From Pedobacter sp. PACM 27299 (GTDB lineage Bacteria; Bacteroidota; Bacteroidia; Sphingobacteriales; Sphingobacteriaceae), in assembly GCF_001412655.1 (NCBI RefSeq), contig NZ_CP012996.1:2232001-2296000 (forward strand): 64,000 nt of DNA, in the 5' to 3' direction. Each line of letters opens with the position of its first letter. Positions within the stretch are counted from its first letter, which is position 1. A program made the translations under genes and the position numbers. This document shows positions 53,698 to 63,035 of this stretch, in pieces. The notes below the pieces were generated by a model. It had not been told where the DNA came from, ran no database searches, and saw only the letters and a list, made by a program, of their open reading frames with translations.

Positions 53698-55623
53698 ATG
53701 AATAGCTATAGAAAAAGTGCAGTTCCTGTCTTATGCCTTATATTAAGTTTGTTTTTACTTAGTTCCTGTAACCGGCAAGATGCCAGTTCTACGAGCAAAA
53801 ATGTAACTATCGTAAACACTGAAAATCCAAAAGACTACTTAGCCCTGATCATTTCTTTTGATACACTTGCCGCCGCTAATGTGAAGAAAATCATTTATCA
53901 AGAAGATAGGCTACTTTCGCAGCAACCCAGCCGAGATCAAAATCCTTATTTCCACTATTTTAGAGCGAGAAAATTTAATCTCGAAAAAAAGAGAGACAGT
54001 GCAGTGGCAGAATTTGAACTGATGAAAGGAGGGCAGACGCCCAATGAAGTTGAACTATTGAAAAAATTCCAAACACTAGACCTTGCAATGGGCAACGGAG
54101 CGATGGTCGAATCTACTGTAATGAAACGTGTTTTTTCTGCAATTGAAGAAGCTGAGCGTTTAAAAAGTAAATTGACCTATCGTTTTTATGATTTACTGGC
54201 CAGGGCGTACTATCAAAATCAGAATGAGGAAAATTCTTTGGCTTATGCCGCTTTGTATTTTAAAAACCATCCTTATAAATCACATTCGGTTATTCAGCAA
54301 AGGTATTTTGATATCTCTTTCTTATTAGCATATCGTCTAAGAAATTTTAAGAAAATGGCCTATTATAATTCTCAGGCCCGAATTTTGGCTCAAAAGGTTG
54401 GTGATAGTTTGGCTATTGCTCGTACTTACGATAACGAGGCTCAAATTTATAGCGCACAAATGCAACATGCAAAAGCCTTGGTCTGTAGTAAAATTTATTT
54501 CAACTACCTTAAAAAAACAAATAATCTAAACGATGTAGCCTTCAATAATTTAGCTACAGCTTTTAATCTCAATAAGCAACCGGATTCTGCAATTTATTAT
54601 TATAAAGAAGGTATTGCTCTAGAGCGCAAAGAAGCATCTGGTAAACAAAAAACAGTTTATTATTTAGGTTTAATAGACGCTTATAAAATGAAAGGTGATC
54701 TTGTAAAAGCCTTGCAAGCCGCAGATTCTGCTCATAGGATTGAAATTCGTAATAATAAAGCCATTGAGGCAGTCAAAGTGGCGGAGATGCATGAGCAATA
54801 CGAAACTGAAAATAAAGACCAAAATATACAGCAGCTAAAAAGTAGGAACCAGCTGAATGAAACGATCATTAAACAACAACGTTGGACCATATTCTTAAGT
54901 TTATTGGTTTTCATAGGTGTACTTTCCTTTCTATATGGTTTTTATCGCCAACAAAGATTGAAAGAGAAGAATAAGTTGTTGAAATCTGATGTCGACCGGT
55001 TGAATATGGAGCAGAAAATGTTGCAGTCACAACTAAATCCGCATTTTATTTTCAATGCTATCGCTAATTTGCAGAGCCTAATCGCATCAGGACATACAGA
55101 TGAATCGGTAAGTTACCTGAAGTCATTTTCTGGACTGTTGAGAGGTGTTTTAGAGCAAAATAGAAAGGATTTCATTGAAATCGAAGAAGAAATCACTTCC
55201 TTAGAAAACTATATTCAACTACAGCAAATGCGTTATGCTGGAGCTTTCGATTATAAAATTACAGTGGACGACCAGTTAGATCAAAACGAGATTTTAATTC
55301 CACCCATGTTAATACAACCCTTTGTCGAAAATGCCATAGAACATGGTTTTAGGAACATTGCCTATAAAGGTTTGTTGACTATTTCTTTCAGATTGGAAGA
55401 CAATAGTTTAATGATTGAGATTGATGATAATGGTAGTGGCTTAACCAAAATGGAAACCGATAAGCAGAAAAAGCAATCGTTAGCACAGATTATTTTGAAA
55501 GAGCGGTTCGACCTTTTATTTACATCCCGCAGACAAAAGGCCCACTTTAAAGTTGCAGATAATATAGGCCCTGATGCAAAAGGTGTGCGGGTTGAAATTA
55601 CAATACCAATAATTAATGAATAA
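53698..55623 (+). CDS. TPR-containing LytS-type sensor histidine kinase
   Basis: This 641-residue protein has a lipobox-like signal (LFLLSSC, Cys24), a periplasmic helical-repeat (TPR-like) region (about 80-365), one membrane helix (about 396-416) and a short coiled coil. The His_kinase domain of the LytS/YehU type follows, with H449 in QSQLNPHFIFNAIANL and an N box FVENAIEHG. The LytTR regulator gene overlaps its end by 8 nt or follows at once. It is divergent from the RiPP operon and may sense peptide or envelope signals. Confidence 0.9.
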   Translation: MNSYRKSAVPVLCLILSLFLLSSCNRQDASSTSKNVTIVNTENPKDYLALIISFDTLAAANVKKIIYQEDRLLSQQPSRDQNPYFHYFRARKFNLEKKRDSAVAEFELMKGGQTPNEVELLKKFQTLDLAMGNGAMVESTVMKRVFSAIEEAERLKSKLTYRFYDLLARAYYQNQNEENSLAYAALYFKNHPYKSHSVIQQRYFDISFLLAYRLRNFKKMAYYNSQARILAQKVGDSLAIARTYDNEAQIYSAQMQHAKALVCSKIYFNYLKKTNNLNDVAFNNLATAFNLNKQPDSAIYYYKEGIALERKEASGKQKTVYYLGLIDAYKMKGDLVKALQAADSAHRIEIRNNKAIEAVKVAEMHEQYETENKDQNIQQLKSRNQLNETIIKQQRWTIFLSLLVFIGVLSFLYGFYRQQRLKEKNKLLKSDVDRLNMEQKMLQSQLNPHFIFNAIANLQSLIASGHTDESVSYLKSFSGLLRGVLEQNRKDFIEIEEEITSLENYIQLQQMRYAGAFDYKITVDDQLDQNEILIPPMLIQPFVENAIEHGFRNIAYKGLLTISFRLEDNSLMIEIDDNGSGLTKMETDKQKKQSLAQIILKERFDLLFTSRRQKAHFKVADNIGPDAKGVRVEITIPIINE

Positions 55624-55633
55624 GATGATAGCT

Positions 55634-56380
55634 ATGAAACTTTATATTTTAGAAGATGAAATTCGAATTTTACAACATATCCAGCAAATTGTAAAAAAGA
55701 TAGATTATATCGAAGTAGTTGGTTTTGCAGGGGAAATTGCAATTGCAAAAAAAGAAATCCCTGTTTTAAAGCCAAATATGATTTTGGCTGATATTAGGCT
55801 TAAAGATGGAGATAGTTTTCATTTATTTAATGAAATAGGTGTTGCCGATTTTCAGGTTATTTTTCTAACAGCGTATGATCAATATGCCATCCAGGCGCTT
55901 AATTTGGGCGCATTTGGTTATTTACTCAAGCCAATTGATGAAATAGCATTGATATCGTATTTGAATAAATGTTTTCATCACCATTATCAGGAGACTATTG
56001 AACAGCAGCAACTTGAAATTGCTAAAGAACATTATCTTGCTAAAGGTGTGGCAGAAATAAAACGTATTGCACTAAAAAGTCTTGAATATATAGAGGTAGT
56101 GGCAATTGAAGATATCATGTTTTGCAAAAGCGATAGAGGCTACACTACATTTTATTTGAAAAATGGTAGCGAGATTTTAGTTTCCAGAGGACTGAAAGAA
56201 TATGAAATTTTGCTGACTCAGTTTGGTTTTTTAAGGTGTCATCAGTCTTATTTAGTCAATTTTAAATACGTTAAAAAATATTATAGAGAAGGATATCTGC
56301 AAATGGAAAACAAGGAAAATATACTCGTTTCTAGCAGGAAAAAGGATGAGGTTTTGAGATATCTTGAAAACATTACATAA
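55634..56380 (+). CDS. LytTR-family response regulator
   Basis: The receiver domain (about residues 1-120 from MKLYILEDE) carries the phospho-acceptor in MILADIRLKDGDS; the LytTR DNA-binding domain (about 145-245) contains IMFCKSDRGYTTFYLKNG and FLRCHQSYLVNFKYVK. The ATG at 55634 is preferred because it fits the receiver N-terminus; 55616 is an alternative. It is the cognate partner of the adjacent kinase and a likely regulator of the RiPP cluster. Confidence 0.93.
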   Translation: MKLYILEDEIRILQHIQQIVKKIDYIEVVGFAGEIAIAKKEIPVLKPNMILADIRLKDGDSFHLFNEIGVADFQVIFLTAYDQYAIQALNLGAFGYLLKPIDEIALISYLNKCFHHHYQETIEQQQLEIAKEHYLAKGVAEIKRIALKSLEYIEVVAIEDIMFCKSDRGYTTFYLKNGSEILVSRGLKEYEILLTQFGFLRCHQSYLVNFKYVKKYYREGYLQMENKENILVSSRKKDEVLRYLENIT

Positions 56381-56392
56381 GTCATAACACAT

Positions 56393-56422
56393 AAAGAAAG
56401 CAATAGGCCTATTGCTTTCTTT
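56393..56422 (+). terminator. Intrinsic terminator, 30-bp perfect palindrome
   Basis: AAAGAAAGCAATAG pairs with CTATTGCTTTCTTT around a central GC, followed by ATTAAATT. It lies 12 nt after the LytTR gene stop and, being palindromic with T-rich and A-rich flanks, could act in both directions. Confidence 0.8.
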
Positions 56423-56503
56423 ATTAAATTCATTTTTTTTGAAGACACCGCTAATGTTTTGGTAAAATCAATGATTTTTGCAATCTATTCTGAATGATGA
56501 GTA

Positions 56504-58909
56504 TCAATGCTTTATTTTTTCAAAAAATAGATGTTTAATCCTATCAGAATTTATATAAAACCCTGTAATGTTTTTTTGTTTGTCGCGGGTAAATCGAATA
56601 CCACCTAAATTCCTGGCGCTACTTAAGAATATATCCTTCTGAATAGGACTGAGGCTAATCAGAGGTTGATTTTTATTGCTTGTGAATAAGCCTTTTTCAT
56701 TTAGGGACAATGTATATGTTGTATTTAACGCATGATTATAGAAGTTGCCCGTAAATTCATTCAGAGCAGCAGGAGAATGCTTGACCGGTTGGTAGGCTTC
56801 GTATACATACTCATCACTTTCACCATAAGTGTAAATCATTTTCATTCTGCCATCTTCCTTACGAAATTTCACCATGATCTCATCATCTCCATCTACCACC
56901 ATTTGAAAAACATTTTCTGATAATGGTACGAGCTGACTCTCGTCATTGCCGTCTAAAGTTTGGTATTTTAAGGTGTCATTTTCTACATAAAGCTTTCTGG
57001 CCGCTGCATTTTCATTGTCCCAATAATGGCCACTGTAGATGTCTAATTGCTGGGGTGTTAATTTTATGGTTTCTAGCTGATTAAAATCAATGGTTGCGGG
57101 TTTAGGAAATATATCTCCAAGCACTTCGAGCGCCAAATTCATGGCCAGTCGACCATTGTATCTATTGTTGTTGCCAAGAACAAATGAAGTGACATTCTGA
57201 TGTGGGAATATGAAAATATTACTGGCATAACCACCTTCTAAGCCATAAGTCCAAAATTTGGGAACACCTCGTTCAGCATGCTGATATTGTTGCCCATATA
57301 ACAACTTTCCTGCAGTAGGGTTAAAAGTTGTGCGGTCATCATCTAATGTAACAGGTAGATTTAGTTTTTCAATTAACTTCTTGCTGCCTATTTTAGGGTT
57401 TTCAAAATTGAGATACCAACGACTTAAATCTGCAGCCGAAGTGTAAAGATTGGTAGTTCCAACAATAGAATAGTTGATCGGATTATTCTTTATCCCGTTT
57501 TTTTCGACTTGATAGGAGACTGCGATGTTAGGTATGATCTGTTCATGGTCGTCAATAAACAAAGTATTGGTCATACCCAAAGGTCCAAAAATATGCTGTT
57601 GAGAAAAGGTTGCGAAGGTCTGGCCGGTCAGTTGTTTTACCACTTCAGTTAGTAAAATGAGTCCTGATGCAGTTTGGGAAAATCTTGTACCTGGTATATA
57701 ATCCAGTTTTTTCTGCTGAAAGATTAGTTTCAATGCATCTTGCTGGGTAAAAACATCTTTACTTCTCCATCCTGCTATTTCTTTTAGGGCTAAAAAATCA
57801 GGCAATCCGCTGGATTGGCTTAGCAAATGTTTAATAGTGATGGTATGTCCATAATCAGGTAACTGAGGAATATATTTACGGACATCATCAGATAGATTGA
57901 GTTTCCCCTGTTCTTCAAGGAGTAAAATGGCAAAGGCGGTAAATTGCTTTGACATGGTACCTATTTGAAATTTCGTGTCTACCGTGATGGGCGATTGGTG
58001 TTTCACATCTGCAGTTCCAAAACCTTTTAAGTAGACAATTTCACCATTCTTCAACAGCGCTGCAGCCACTCCCGGTTTATGCGGAGCGTTGTCCCATTCC
58101 GAGAATACCTGATCTAAGTTTTTGGTTGTCCCTTGCTGTAAGTGGGGGATGGTAGCTTCAATAAGTGCTATAATTTCATGAGTCATTTTTGAGGCAGAAC
58201 TAGGATCTTGCCCGGTTACAAATCTGCCATCAACAATCGTAAAACTGTCCCAGCCTTGATCAGAATAAACAAAGTTGCCCCCATTTTTTTTTATGGCCTG
58301 GTCAATCACAAAAGGAAATGTTTTGTAGTATGCTGCTTTCTGGTTTTCAAACTTGTTTGGAAACCCAGTTATTTTTTTGTCCTTATACAGCGATTTTCCA
58401 GCATCATTCTTTAGATAGACTAAGCCTGCCGTACCATGACAAATGGCGCCAACGACTCCGTTCCTTTCATAAATTTTCCTGGTTATGTTTTGAATAGTTT
58501 GATCCTCTGCCACACCAAACATGGCTGCTCCGCCACCAGTATAAAGAACTGCACTATAATCGTCCGTGTTGATGTCTAATGGCTTTGAAGTATGCTCCAA
58601 TTTATCCATGAAAAAGGCATCGTAGAGATACTTTTTCTGAATACTATCAGATGAATTGATATAACCAATCGGAATTGCGCCACCTTTAGGACTGATGAGG
58701 TCAACTGAATATCCTGCTTTTACAAATAGATGATAAGGAATCACAATCTCCTCAAAGTGATTAGCAGCTGTAATTTTACTATTGCCATAAAACTCCTGAT
58801 TGGAGGTTACAAATAAGATTTTTTTTTGCGCATAAGCAGATTTAAATAATAAGCTGAACAAAATACCAATCATCATTACCTGATAGAATTTAGATGTCGA
58901 TCTATACAT
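56504..58909 (-). CDS. DJ-1/PfpI domain-serine beta-lactamase-like fusion with altered catalytic residues
   Basis: This secreted protein (signal near MIGILFSLLFKSAYAQ) combines a type 1 glutamine-amidotransferase/DJ-1-like domain (about residues 27-255, nucleophile Cys in GAICHGTAG) with a class C beta-lactamase/esterase-like domain (about 265-630) and a beta-rich tail. In the latter the SxxK position reads G-T-M-S-K and the Tyr motif reads F-S-Q instead of Y-x-N, so the usual nucleophile and base are both replaced. It is probably a binding or regulatory pseudo-enzyme in that half. The ATG at 58909 (MYRSTS) is preferred; 58939 adds ten residues. Confidence 0.85.
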   Translation of the reverse strand: MYRSTSKFYQVMMIGILFSLLFKSAYAQKKILFVTSNQEFYGNSKITAANHFEEIVIPYHLFVKAGYSVDLISPKGGAIPIGYINSSDSIQKKYLYDAFFMDKLEHTSKPLDINTDDYSAVLYTGGGAAMFGVAEDQTIQNITRKIYERNGVVGAICHGTAGLVYLKNDAGKSLYKDKKITGFPNKFENQKAAYYKTFPFVIDQAIKKNGGNFVYSDQGWDSFTIVDGRFVTGQDPSSASKMTHEIIALIEATIPHLQQGTTKNLDQVFSEWDNAPHKPGVAAALLKNGEIVYLKGFGTADVKHQSPITVDTKFQIGTMSKQFTAFAILLLEEQGKLNLSDDVRKYIPQLPDYGHTITIKHLLSQSSGLPDFLALKEIAGWRSKDVFTQQDALKLIFQQKKLDYIPGTRFSQTASGLILLTEVVKQLTGQTFATFSQQHIFGPLGMTNTLFIDDHEQIIPNIAVSYQVEKNGIKNNPINYSIVGTTNLYTSAADLSRWYLNFENPKIGSKKLIEKLNLPVTLDDDRTTFNPTAGKLLYGQQYQHAERGVPKFWTYGLEGGYASNIFIFPHQNVTSFVLGNNNRYNGRLAMNLALEVLGDIFPKPATIDFNQLETIKLTPQQLDIYSGHYWDNENAAARKLYVENDTLKYQTLDGNDESQLVPLSENVFQMVVDGDDEIMVKFRKEDGRMKMIYTYGESDEYVYEAYQPVKHSPAALNEFTGNFYNHALNTTYTLSLNEKGLFTSNKNQPLISLSPIQKDIFLSSARNLGGIRFTRDKQKNITGFYINSDRIKHLFFEKIKH

Positions 58910-59023
58910 AAGTTTTTTTGTGTAAATGTATAGGGACACCTATGCCTTGAAGGTTTTCGATCGTAAGATTGGAGTATGATATTATAGAATAGAACTCATA
59001 AAAATCTAAATGTTTAAATCAAT

Positions 59024-59416
59024 CTAATCTATGGTTGCTTTTGGCCAATTACTTTTTATGGCTTCTGCCCTGTGCAGCATTCCCCAATCAATCATCGAGT
59101 CAATTACACTGGTGATACTTTTACCGGACTCCGTGAGTAGGTACTCTATTAATACAGGAGTTTGGTTATATACTTTTCGCTCTACAATGCCATTAATTTC
59201 CAGTTCTTTCAATTCTTTTGAGAGCATCCTGGGAGTTATTTTATCGATGTTGTCCTGTAAATCCTTAAAGCGGGTTTTCCCATGCAAAAGTGAAGCAATT
59301 ATCGGCAGTTTCCATTTTCCGTTCATCACATTTAAAGTGTCGGTTAAGGCCATTACATAATGCTTTGGGCACTGCTGCACTTTATCTCTATCTAATAATT
59401 CCTTGAAATCACTCAT
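59024..59416 (-). CDS. HxlR-family HTH regulator
   Basis: This 130-residue winged-helix protein has the family pattern CPKHYVMALTDTLNVMNGKW (Cys15), LPIIASLLHGKTRFKDLQ, ITPRMLSKELKELEINGIVE and a Tyr-rich wing. HxlR proteins such as HypR/YodB sense quinones or electrophiles through a Cys. It is divergent from an NmrA-type oxidoreductase gene, which it likely regulates along with itself. Confidence 0.92.
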   Translation of the reverse strand: MSDFKELLDRDKVQQCPKHYVMALTDTLNVMNGKWKLPIIASLLHGKTRFKDLQDNIDKITPRMLSKELKELEINGIVERKVYNQTPVLIEYLLTESGKSITSVIDSMIDWGMLHRAEAIKSNWPKATID

Positions 59417-59430
59417 ATTATTGTCTTATG

Positions 59431-59485
59431 CTTAGTATACAAATGTATAGTGCTAATCTTTAGTAACAAAGTATACTTAGTATAT
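59431..59485. promoter_or_regulatory. HxlR promoter overlapped by candidate operators
   Basis: On the minus strand TTTG (59470-59467) is followed after exactly 19 nt by TACATTTG (59447-59440), a complete Bacteroidota promoter for the HxlR gene. Its -7 box lies inside the palindrome TATACA-AA-TGTATA (59436-59449). A second dyad-like site, GTATACTTAGTATA, lies at 59471-59484. The arrangement suggests autorepression and joint control of the divergent oxidoreductase. Confidence 0.65.
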
Positions 59486-59524
59486 TAATATCGCTAGGTT
59501 TGAATTCTAATTAAAACATAAGAT

Positions 59525-60400
59525 ATGATTTTAGTAACCGGTGCAACAGGTCAGTTTGGCTCAAAAGCCATTGAATATTTATTAAATAAAGGTGTTAAAC
59601 CATCTGAAATTTCCGCTTTAGTCAGAGATGCAGCAAATGCAGATCATCTTAAAAGTAAAGGAATTGAAGTAAGAGTTGGGAATTACACAGACTATGATTC
59701 ATTAGTTAAAGCATTTCAGGGAATAGAAAAGCTATTATTGGTTTCTAGTAACGATAGACAAGCGGTCGAAAACAGGACTGCGCATCATATAAACGCCATA
59801 AAGGCTGCGAAATCTGCCAATGTTAAACACGTCGTTTATACTTCTTTTGTAAGGGAAGCAGGTTTTGAGGATTCGGCTATAGCAGCATTCCAGGATTCAC
59901 ATGTACAAACAGAAGCCTATCTGATCGCTAGCGGCCTTGATTATACTATTCTTCAAAATGGCATTTATCTGGAAATGATACCAGTTTTTGCCGGAGAAAA
60001 AGTAGGGGAGACTGGTGTCCTATTATTTCCTGCAGCCGATGGAAAAGCAAGTTATGTGCTTCGAGAAGAGCTGGCAGAAGCTGCTGCAGAGATATTAACC
60101 ATTGATGGACATGAAAAACAAATTTATAGTTTAACTAATTCAGCTTCCGTTTCTTTTAAGGAGATCGCGAAGGCCATAGCTGATCAGCTGGGAAAAGATG
60201 TTGATTATCAATCTTTAGCAGTGGAGACATTTGAAGCCAAACTGAAACAGTTTGGAGTTCCAGACTTATATATTGGTATGTTTACCATGTGGGCAACAGC
60301 GCAGGCGCAAGGTGCAATGGATGTAGTGGACGATACGTTAGAAAGATTCTTAGGTAGGAAACCGACAACCATGTCTCAGTTTATTGCTCAGATTTATTAG
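59525..60400 (+). CDS. NmrA-like/QOR2-type NAD(P)-dependent oxidoreductase
   Basis: This 291-residue atypical SDR has an N-terminal dinucleotide motif ILVTGATGQFGSKAIEYL, then SALVRDAANADHLKSKGIEV, KLLLVSSND and YTILQNGIYLEMIP, which resemble NAD(P)H:quinone oxidoreductase YtfG/QOR2 and azoreductase-like NmrA proteins. It is divergent from the HxlR regulator, as quinone-responsive reductase genes often are. Quinone reduction is inferred. Confidence 0.88.
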   Translation: MILVTGATGQFGSKAIEYLLNKGVKPSEISALVRDAANADHLKSKGIEVRVGNYTDYDSLVKAFQGIEKLLLVSSNDRQAVENRTAHHINAIKAAKSANVKHVVYTSFVREAGFEDSAIAAFQDSHVQTEAYLIASGLDYTILQNGIYLEMIPVFAGEKVGETGVLLFPAADGKASYVLREELAEAAAEILTIDGHEKQIYSLTNSASVSFKEIAKAIADQLGKDVDYQSLAVETFEAKLKQFGVPDLYIGMFTMWATAQAQGAMDVVDDTLERFLGRKPTTMSQFIAQIY

Positions 60401-60463
60401 GCTTCTTTAGCTCAATTGTACTTGTTTTTAAACGGAATTCATAGTTTTGTAAATTCTCTGTCG

Positions 60464-61786
60464 TCAATTGATGATCTTGATATAGGTTTCTAAGATGCCA
60501 TCTTGAAGCAATTTCATCTCCTTCTTTTCCGTAGAAAAACTAAGTGTAATGTTTTCATATTTAAAAATCTTATTGCCCAAATAGTCAAAGGGTACATAAA
60601 TTTGACCTGCTTTTGAATGTTGAAACACTAAACTTTGTCCATTAGAAGAAATGGTTACGGTGTGTTTTTTATTCTCGTCTAAATATGTACCCTTTATTTT
60701 ATCACACTCTTCGGGGGATAGACCAGAGATCTGATCAAAATCGGGGATTTCGGGTTTGATGCCAAAGGCATATCTTGTTAATATATTATTAATATTGAAA
60801 ATACTAATATTTACCGCATTTGTCAAGGTGACTACACCCAGGTCTTCTTTAGGGAAATACCAATAATCTGAAATATAGTTTTCTACCCGCCCGGTATGCG
60901 TGAAGCCAACTGGATTATCGACACTGAGTTTTTCAATACCCATCCCATATTCTCCCTGATTTGCTGGAAGCATCCGGTCTAAACTTTGCTTACTGATGAT
61001 TTTGCCATGGAATAGCGAATAAAGAAATCTGTTTAAATCTGTAGGAGTAGAAACAATTCCGCCACTAGCCGGATGATTGGAAAAGTTGACATTTCCGTTC
61101 TTTATATACTTATTTTGAATATTGTAGGACAGCGCTTCATTTTTTGTGACCTCCACCTTAAAGGTATAATAGGTGTTTTTTAATAGCAATGGTTTGCATA
61201 TTTTTTCATCCAGAATCTCTGCAAAGGTTTTATGATAAATCTTTTGCAGGATAAAACCCAATAAAGCATAATTCGTATTGCTGTAATTATATTCTTTCCC
61301 GGGTTCAGAATTGCTGTTTTGTTTTACAAAAAAAGTGATAAACTCAGCTTCTGTATGGTATTGCTGTTCCCATTCCTGCTCGCCCTCTATTTCTGTGAAA
61401 TTAAAAATTCCTGAACGGTGGTTTAACAACTGCTCAATGGTGATCCTACTTGCATTCTTGATTTGAGGGTAGTAGCTCGCTAATAAATCGCTTAGTTTTA
61501 GTTTATTTTCTTCAATAGCTCTAAGCACTAAAGCAGCAGTGAAGGTTTTTGTTAAGGACCCAATACGGAATTTGGTTTCCGGATTATTGCTTACTTTATT
61601 CTGTACATCTGCATATCCTACAGATTTGGAATAGATCAGGCTATCATTATGGCAAATAGCCACACTTCCCATAAACTTTTGTTTGTTAAAAAGTTGGTCA
61701 AAATAATCGTCCAGTTTTGATTGAGCACAAGATTGCTGCACTCCGGAGGCATAAAAAAATAGAAGAAGAATAAGGGCGCTTTTCAT
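60464..61786 (-). CDS. Secreted beta-lactamase-family serine hydrolase
   Basis: This 440-residue protein has a signal peptide (cleavage near SCAQ, possibly a lipobox at QQSC). The class C beta-lactamase/DD-peptidase-like fold has S77-L-T-K80 (FRIGSLTKTFTA) and Y168-S-N170 (YNYSNTNYALLG), with HTG later (FTHTGRV). All catalytic motifs are present, so an esterase, peptidase or beta-lactamase activity is plausible. A C-terminal beta-rich extension follows residue 340. It is 58 nt downstream of the related gene at 61.8 kb. Confidence 0.9.
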   Translation of the reverse strand: MKSALILLLFFYASGVQQSCAQSKLDDYFDQLFNKQKFMGSVAICHNDSLIYSKSVGYADVQNKVSNNPETKFRIGSLTKTFTAALVLRAIEENKLKLSDLLASYYPQIKNASRITIEQLLNHRSGIFNFTEIEGEQEWEQQYHTEAEFITFFVKQNSNSEPGKEYNYSNTNYALLGFILQKIYHKTFAEILDEKICKPLLLKNTYYTFKVEVTKNEALSYNIQNKYIKNGNVNFSNHPASGGIVSTPTDLNRFLYSLFHGKIISKQSLDRMLPANQGEYGMGIEKLSVDNPVGFTHTGRVENYISDYWYFPKEDLGVVTLTNAVNISIFNINNILTRYAFGIKPEIPDFDQISGLSPEECDKIKGTYLDENKKHTVTISSNGQSLVFQHSKAGQIYVPFDYLGNKIFKYENITLSFSTEKKEMKLLQDGILETYIKIIN

Positions 61787-61844
61787 GATTCACAAACTGT
61801 TATGCAGGATGAAGATAGACAAAACTTCCAGTTGGTGTCTTAGT

Positions 61845-62900
61845 TTAAAGAATTGCTTTCCCGATTTTTAAGGCATAGTCTCCCAGATCTGTCAGATTGG
61901 TGTTCGACAGGATGATGATACTCAGTTCACTGTTTAAATAATGAAACCACACCGCATTCGCACCTGCGATCCTGCCATACCTTTCCATTCGTTTGTGTTT
62001 TTGATGATCCCGAACCCAAACACTGTAGCCATAATCATCTAATCCAGGTGTTAAAAGCTGATCCAAAGTTTCTTTGTTTATCAGTTTAAAAGAAAACAGG
62101 GCATTATTAAACTTAATCAGGTCGGAGGTACAAGAATACATGGCGCCTGCAGCAGAGAAATCTTCTACGTAAATAGGGATGTTGGGAATTAAATGGTCCA
62201 GACTTTTATCCTTATAGTAAGGGGTAGCGAGATTTTTTATCAATTTATAATGAGAAAGCAGTCCTGAGTTCTGCATTCCTAATGGAATAAGGATCTGCTG
62301 ATTTAAGATTTGCTCGTAGGGTAATTGATAGATTACCTCTAAAATCTGACCTAAAATCATGTATTCCCCGTTGTTGTAATCGAATTTAGTTCCTGGTTTA
62401 GTCACCAAATCATTGGAACAAAAACGAGCAACAATTTCCTGTAAGGAATAGGGGGTATGATAAAAGCCAAGTCCATACTTTAAAAAGTTCTCATCTTTAG
62501 CGGTATCCGTATTTTTCATTCCAGAAGTATGATTCAATAACTGATGAATCGTCACTTTTGAACCAGCTTCTCCTTTATAATCAGGTAAATAATCCAGTAT
62601 CTTTTTATTCAAATCAATTTTCCCATGCTCTACTAATTGAAGAATCAGCACTGCTGTAAATGTTTTTGTGATGGAGCAAACCTGGTATTTGGTGTTGTTT
62701 GTGATTGGAGAATTGAAGGCGCGCTCCGCTATGCCAAAGCTTTTGTGGTAGACTATTTTTGAATTCTTCTGCACCAATACAGTTCCGTTAAATTGGTGCT
62801 GTTTGGCATAAATTTCCACCAAATCGTTAACTTTTTGTGTTTGGCCGAAAGCGTAGTGACTAATGATAAAAAGGAACAGGGTATTTAAAAAGATCTTCAT
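61845..62900 (-). CDS. Secreted beta-lactamase-family serine hydrolase
   Basis: This 351-residue protein has a signal peptide (cleavage near YAFGQ). Catalytic motifs S76-I-T-K79 (YQVCSITKTFTA) and YNN (FDYNNGEYMILG) are present, within a single compact domain. It lacks the C-terminal extension of its neighbour. The two genes are probably co-transcribed tandem paralogues. The substrate is unknown; a peptidoglycan or peptide target is a guess. Confidence 0.9.
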   Translation of the reverse strand: MKIFLNTLFLFIISHYAFGQTQKVNDLVEIYAKQHQFNGTVLVQKNSKIVYHKSFGIAERAFNSPITNNTKYQVCSITKTFTAVLILQLVEHGKIDLNKKILDYLPDYKGEAGSKVTIHQLLNHTSGMKNTDTAKDENFLKYGLGFYHTPYSLQEIVARFCSNDLVTKPGTKFDYNNGEYMILGQILEVIYQLPYEQILNQQILIPLGMQNSGLLSHYKLIKNLATPYYKDKSLDHLIPNIPIYVEDFSAAGAMYSCTSDLIKFNNALFSFKLINKETLDQLLTPGLDDYGYSVWVRDHQKHKRMERYGRIAGANAVWFHYLNSELSIIILSNTNLTDLGDYALKIGKAIL

Positions 62901-63005
62901 TTCCAGGGTTTGTTTAATGAAGAGACACCGGTTAATTTGATAAGTTGCACGTAACTTAATGCCTCTGCCTTTTATTTCTCTTTCTATAATCCGATGTCTT
63001 TCTCT

Positions 63006-63013
63006 TACCTTTG
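63006..63013 (+). promoter_or_regulatory. -7 promoter element of the ABC-F gene
   Basis: TACCTTTG is an exact TAnnTTTG match 22 nt before the GTG start codon at 63036. A -33 TTTG is not obvious. Confidence 0.5.
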
Positions 63014-63035
63014 CAAATATTCAATATTCCATACT

